A DNA stretch of 64,000 nt, taken from positions 372,001 to 436,000 of the forward strand of contig NZ_CP029354.1 in NCBI RefSeq assembly GCF_003130795.1, written 5' to 3'. Under the pieces are notes generated by a model. That model ran no database searches and was not told the DNA's origin. It saw only the letters and a list, made by a program, of their open reading frames with translations. Positions 62,861-64,000 of this stretch are shown here, piece after piece. Both the position numbers and the translations under genes were made by a program. This DNA is from Azospirillum thermophilum (GTDB lineage Bacteria; Pseudomonadota; Alphaproteobacteria; Azospirillales; Azospirillaceae). Numbering within the stretch: position 1 is the first letter of the stretch; every line of letters begins with the position of its first letter.

Positions 62861-62895
62861 TAGATATCTACGGTCCAGTTGTTGGACCAAACTGG
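62861..62895. promoter_or_regulatory. Nested palindromes before the GntR gene
   Basis: TAGATATCTA (62861-62870) is a perfect palindrome. Next, GGTCCA/TGGACC (62872-62888) and CCAGTT/AACTGG (62875-62895) overlap around TTGGACCAA. TTGG-N-CCAA centres are typical of FadR-subfamily sites, so autoregulation by the GntR protein starting 10 bp later is likely. Confidence 0.55.
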
Positions 62896-62905
62896 TGACG
62901 CCTCC

Positions 62906-63616
62906 ATGACCGGCATTTCGACCGTTAAGGCCATCTTCGAGGAGTTGCGCAAGGAGATCCCGGAGCGCTACCGCCCCGGCGACATGCTCCCCAACGAGCG
63001 GTTGCTGGCCGAGCGCTTCAGCGTCAGTCGCAACACGATCCGGGAAGTCATCATCTTCCTCGAAGCTTACGGCTTGGTGGAGAAGACCAAGCGTGGGTCT
63101 CGGGTCAGCAAGCCGGACATCGAGGCGATGTTCCGGGTCATAGACCAGTGCTTTGACCGCAGCATCAAGACATGCCGCGAGGTTCTTCAGTTCCGGCGCA
63201 TCATCGAGACCGGCATCATGCACGATGTCGTCGACCTGATCACGGATGCCGAAGTCGACAACCTGGAGCGGCTGGCCGACGATCTGGAGCGCCAGTTGAC
63301 CGTGCGTGAGGCCGCCGAAGCCGACTTCCGCTTCCACGCCGCGATCGTCGCCGCGTCGCGCAACACCATGTTGCAGAAGATGTATCAGGCGATGTCCCAG
63401 GCGATGATCTACTACCTGGAAATCGGCAAGAGCAACGTGACCATCGCGCCGGCGACGGTGAACTACCATCGCGAAATCGTCGCGGCTCTGCGCGAGCGCT
63501 CCCATTCCCGGGCCCTCGCCGCGAGCAACGCGCACTATGGCTTCAGCGAGAGCGTGTTCAATCAGGAAACCTATCCTATGCACGCGACCGCCACCGACAG
63601 CAAAGGACATCGATAA
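62906..63616 (+). CDS. GntR family regulator (FadR subfamily, FCD domain)
   Basis: This 236-residue protein has a winged helix (IFEELRKEIPERYRPGDMLPNERLLAERFSVSRNTIREVIIFLEAYGLVEKTKRGSRVS) and an FCD domain (EVLQFRRIIETGIMHDVVDLITDAEVDNLERL, ADFRFHAAIVAASRNTMLQKMYQAM, NYHREIVAALRERSHSRALAASNAH) with the usual Asp/His metal positions. The ATG at 62906 is preferred; a TTG at 62879 in frame would place the start inside the palindromes. Its TAA overlaps the ATG of the following dehydrogenase (TAATG), so it probably regulates that sugar/polyol gene set. Confidence 0.88.
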   Translation: MTGISTVKAIFEELRKEIPERYRPGDMLPNERLLAERFSVSRNTIREVIIFLEAYGLVEKTKRGSRVSKPDIEAMFRVIDQCFDRSIKTCREVLQFRRIIETGIMHDVVDLITDAEVDNLERLADDLERQLTVREAAEADFRFHAAIVAASRNTMLQKMYQAMSQAMIYYLEIGKSNVTIAPATVNYHREIVAALRERSHSRALAASNAHYGFSESVFNQETYPMHATATDSKGHR

Positions 63617-64000
63617 TGAAAGCCTTGATGATTGAAGGCGTGAACGCGTGCGCACTGCATGACGTGGAGGAGCCGTCGCTCCGGCCGGGCGAGGTTCTTC
63701 TGTCCGTACGTCATGTCGCCCTGTGCGGCAGCGACCTCAGCACCTTCAAAGGGCTCAACCCGCTGGTCGCGCTGCCGCGGATTCCCGGCCACGAGATCGG
63801 CGGCGAGATCGCCGCGGTCGGCGAAGGCGTGCCGGCGGACTATGCCGTCGGCCGTCGCGCCATCGTCATCCCCTATACGAGCTGCGGCGTCTGCCCCTCC
63901 TGCCGCAAGGGCCGGGTCAATGCCTGCCGCAGCAACCGCACGCTCGGCGTGCAGCAGAACGGTGGGCTGGCGGAGCGGATCGCCCTTCCCTATGGCAAGC
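63616..64000 (+). CDS. Zinc-dependent alcohol/polyol dehydrogenase, 3' end outside window
   Basis: The first 128 residues are present. They contain Cys37 in ALCGSDLSTF and GHEIGGEIAAVG (catalytic zinc), and CGVCPSCRKGRVNAC (structural zinc with four Cys), typical of the threonine/sorbitol dehydrogenase branch of medium-chain dehydrogenases. The NAD-binding half lies beyond base 64000. It is translationally coupled to the GntR gene. Substrate is unknown; L-threonine, sorbitol, galactitol or a sugar acid are all possible. Confidence 0.85.
   Translation, partial: MKALMIEGVNACALHDVEEPSLRPGEVLLSVRHVALCGSDLSTFKGLNPLVALPRIPGHEIGGEIAAVGEGVPADYAVGRRAIVIPYTSCGVCPSCRKGRVNACRSNRTLGVQQNGGLAERIALPYGK

Overview
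The window comes from a GC-rich (roughly 70%) alphaproteobacterium, most probably Azospirillum or a close Rhodospirillales relative. That placement rests on base composition, dense ATGA-overlapped operons, two large chemoreceptors, a glutathione-dependent formaldehyde pathway and a complete hydroxyproline catabolic set; it was not checked by database search. There are no rRNA or tRNA genes, insertion sequences or CRISPR arrays that I can see.

Layout. (1) 1-7.8 kb: a partial phage-tail-collar protein diverges from a lasso-peptide cluster made of an HprK-like kinase, a sulfotransferase, a 56-residue precursor, a B12-binding radical SAM enzyme, an asparagine-synthetase-type lasso cyclase and a DsbA-like oxidoreductase, with the RRE protein B1 and the leader peptidase B2 convergent on the other strand. 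The predicted core has Gly1/Asp9 for the ring, two cysteines and a C-terminal Ser. (2) 8.2-13 kb: a Na/Pi-type transporter and a subtilisin autotransporter. (3) 13-23.1 kb (minus): a RpiR-type regulator, D-amino-acid aminotransferase, a complete dipeptide/oligopeptide ABC transporter and three peptidases (P1/DmpA, DppA/M55, isoaspartyl), which fits uptake and breakdown of peptides that include D-residues. (4) 23.6-32.6 kb: trans-4- and trans-3-hydroxyproline catabolism (epimerase, dehydratase, D-hydroxyproline dehydrogenase, deaminase, 2,5-dioxopentanoate dehydrogenase) around a GntR regulator, with a shared palindromic operator at four places. (5) 32.7-45.5 kb: an acyl-CoA ligase, a lone TRAP-type binding protein beside a chemoreceptor, a degenerate HATPase-GNAT protein coupled to a SulP-STAS-cNMP transporter, formaldehyde detoxification (frmA/fghA) with a LysR regulator, and a GntR regulator. 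(6) 45.5-61.1 kb: a HutP-like protein, a Cache chemoreceptor, and a long minus-strand operon for a biotin-dependent, sodium-pump-type malonate decarboxylase (mad) with its own biotin ligase, malonate transporter and biotin ECF transporter. (7) 61.7-64 kb: an AEC transporter, another GntR regulator and the start of a zinc alcohol dehydrogenase.

An important quality point: five genes (lasso cyclase, lasso B2, dppA, the aldehyde dehydrogenase and the acyl-CoA ligase) are each disrupted or mis-terminated by one apparently missing G/C, four of them in a 5-base G or C run. They look like homopolymer under-calls rather than five real pseudogenes, and each entry gives the likely native reading.
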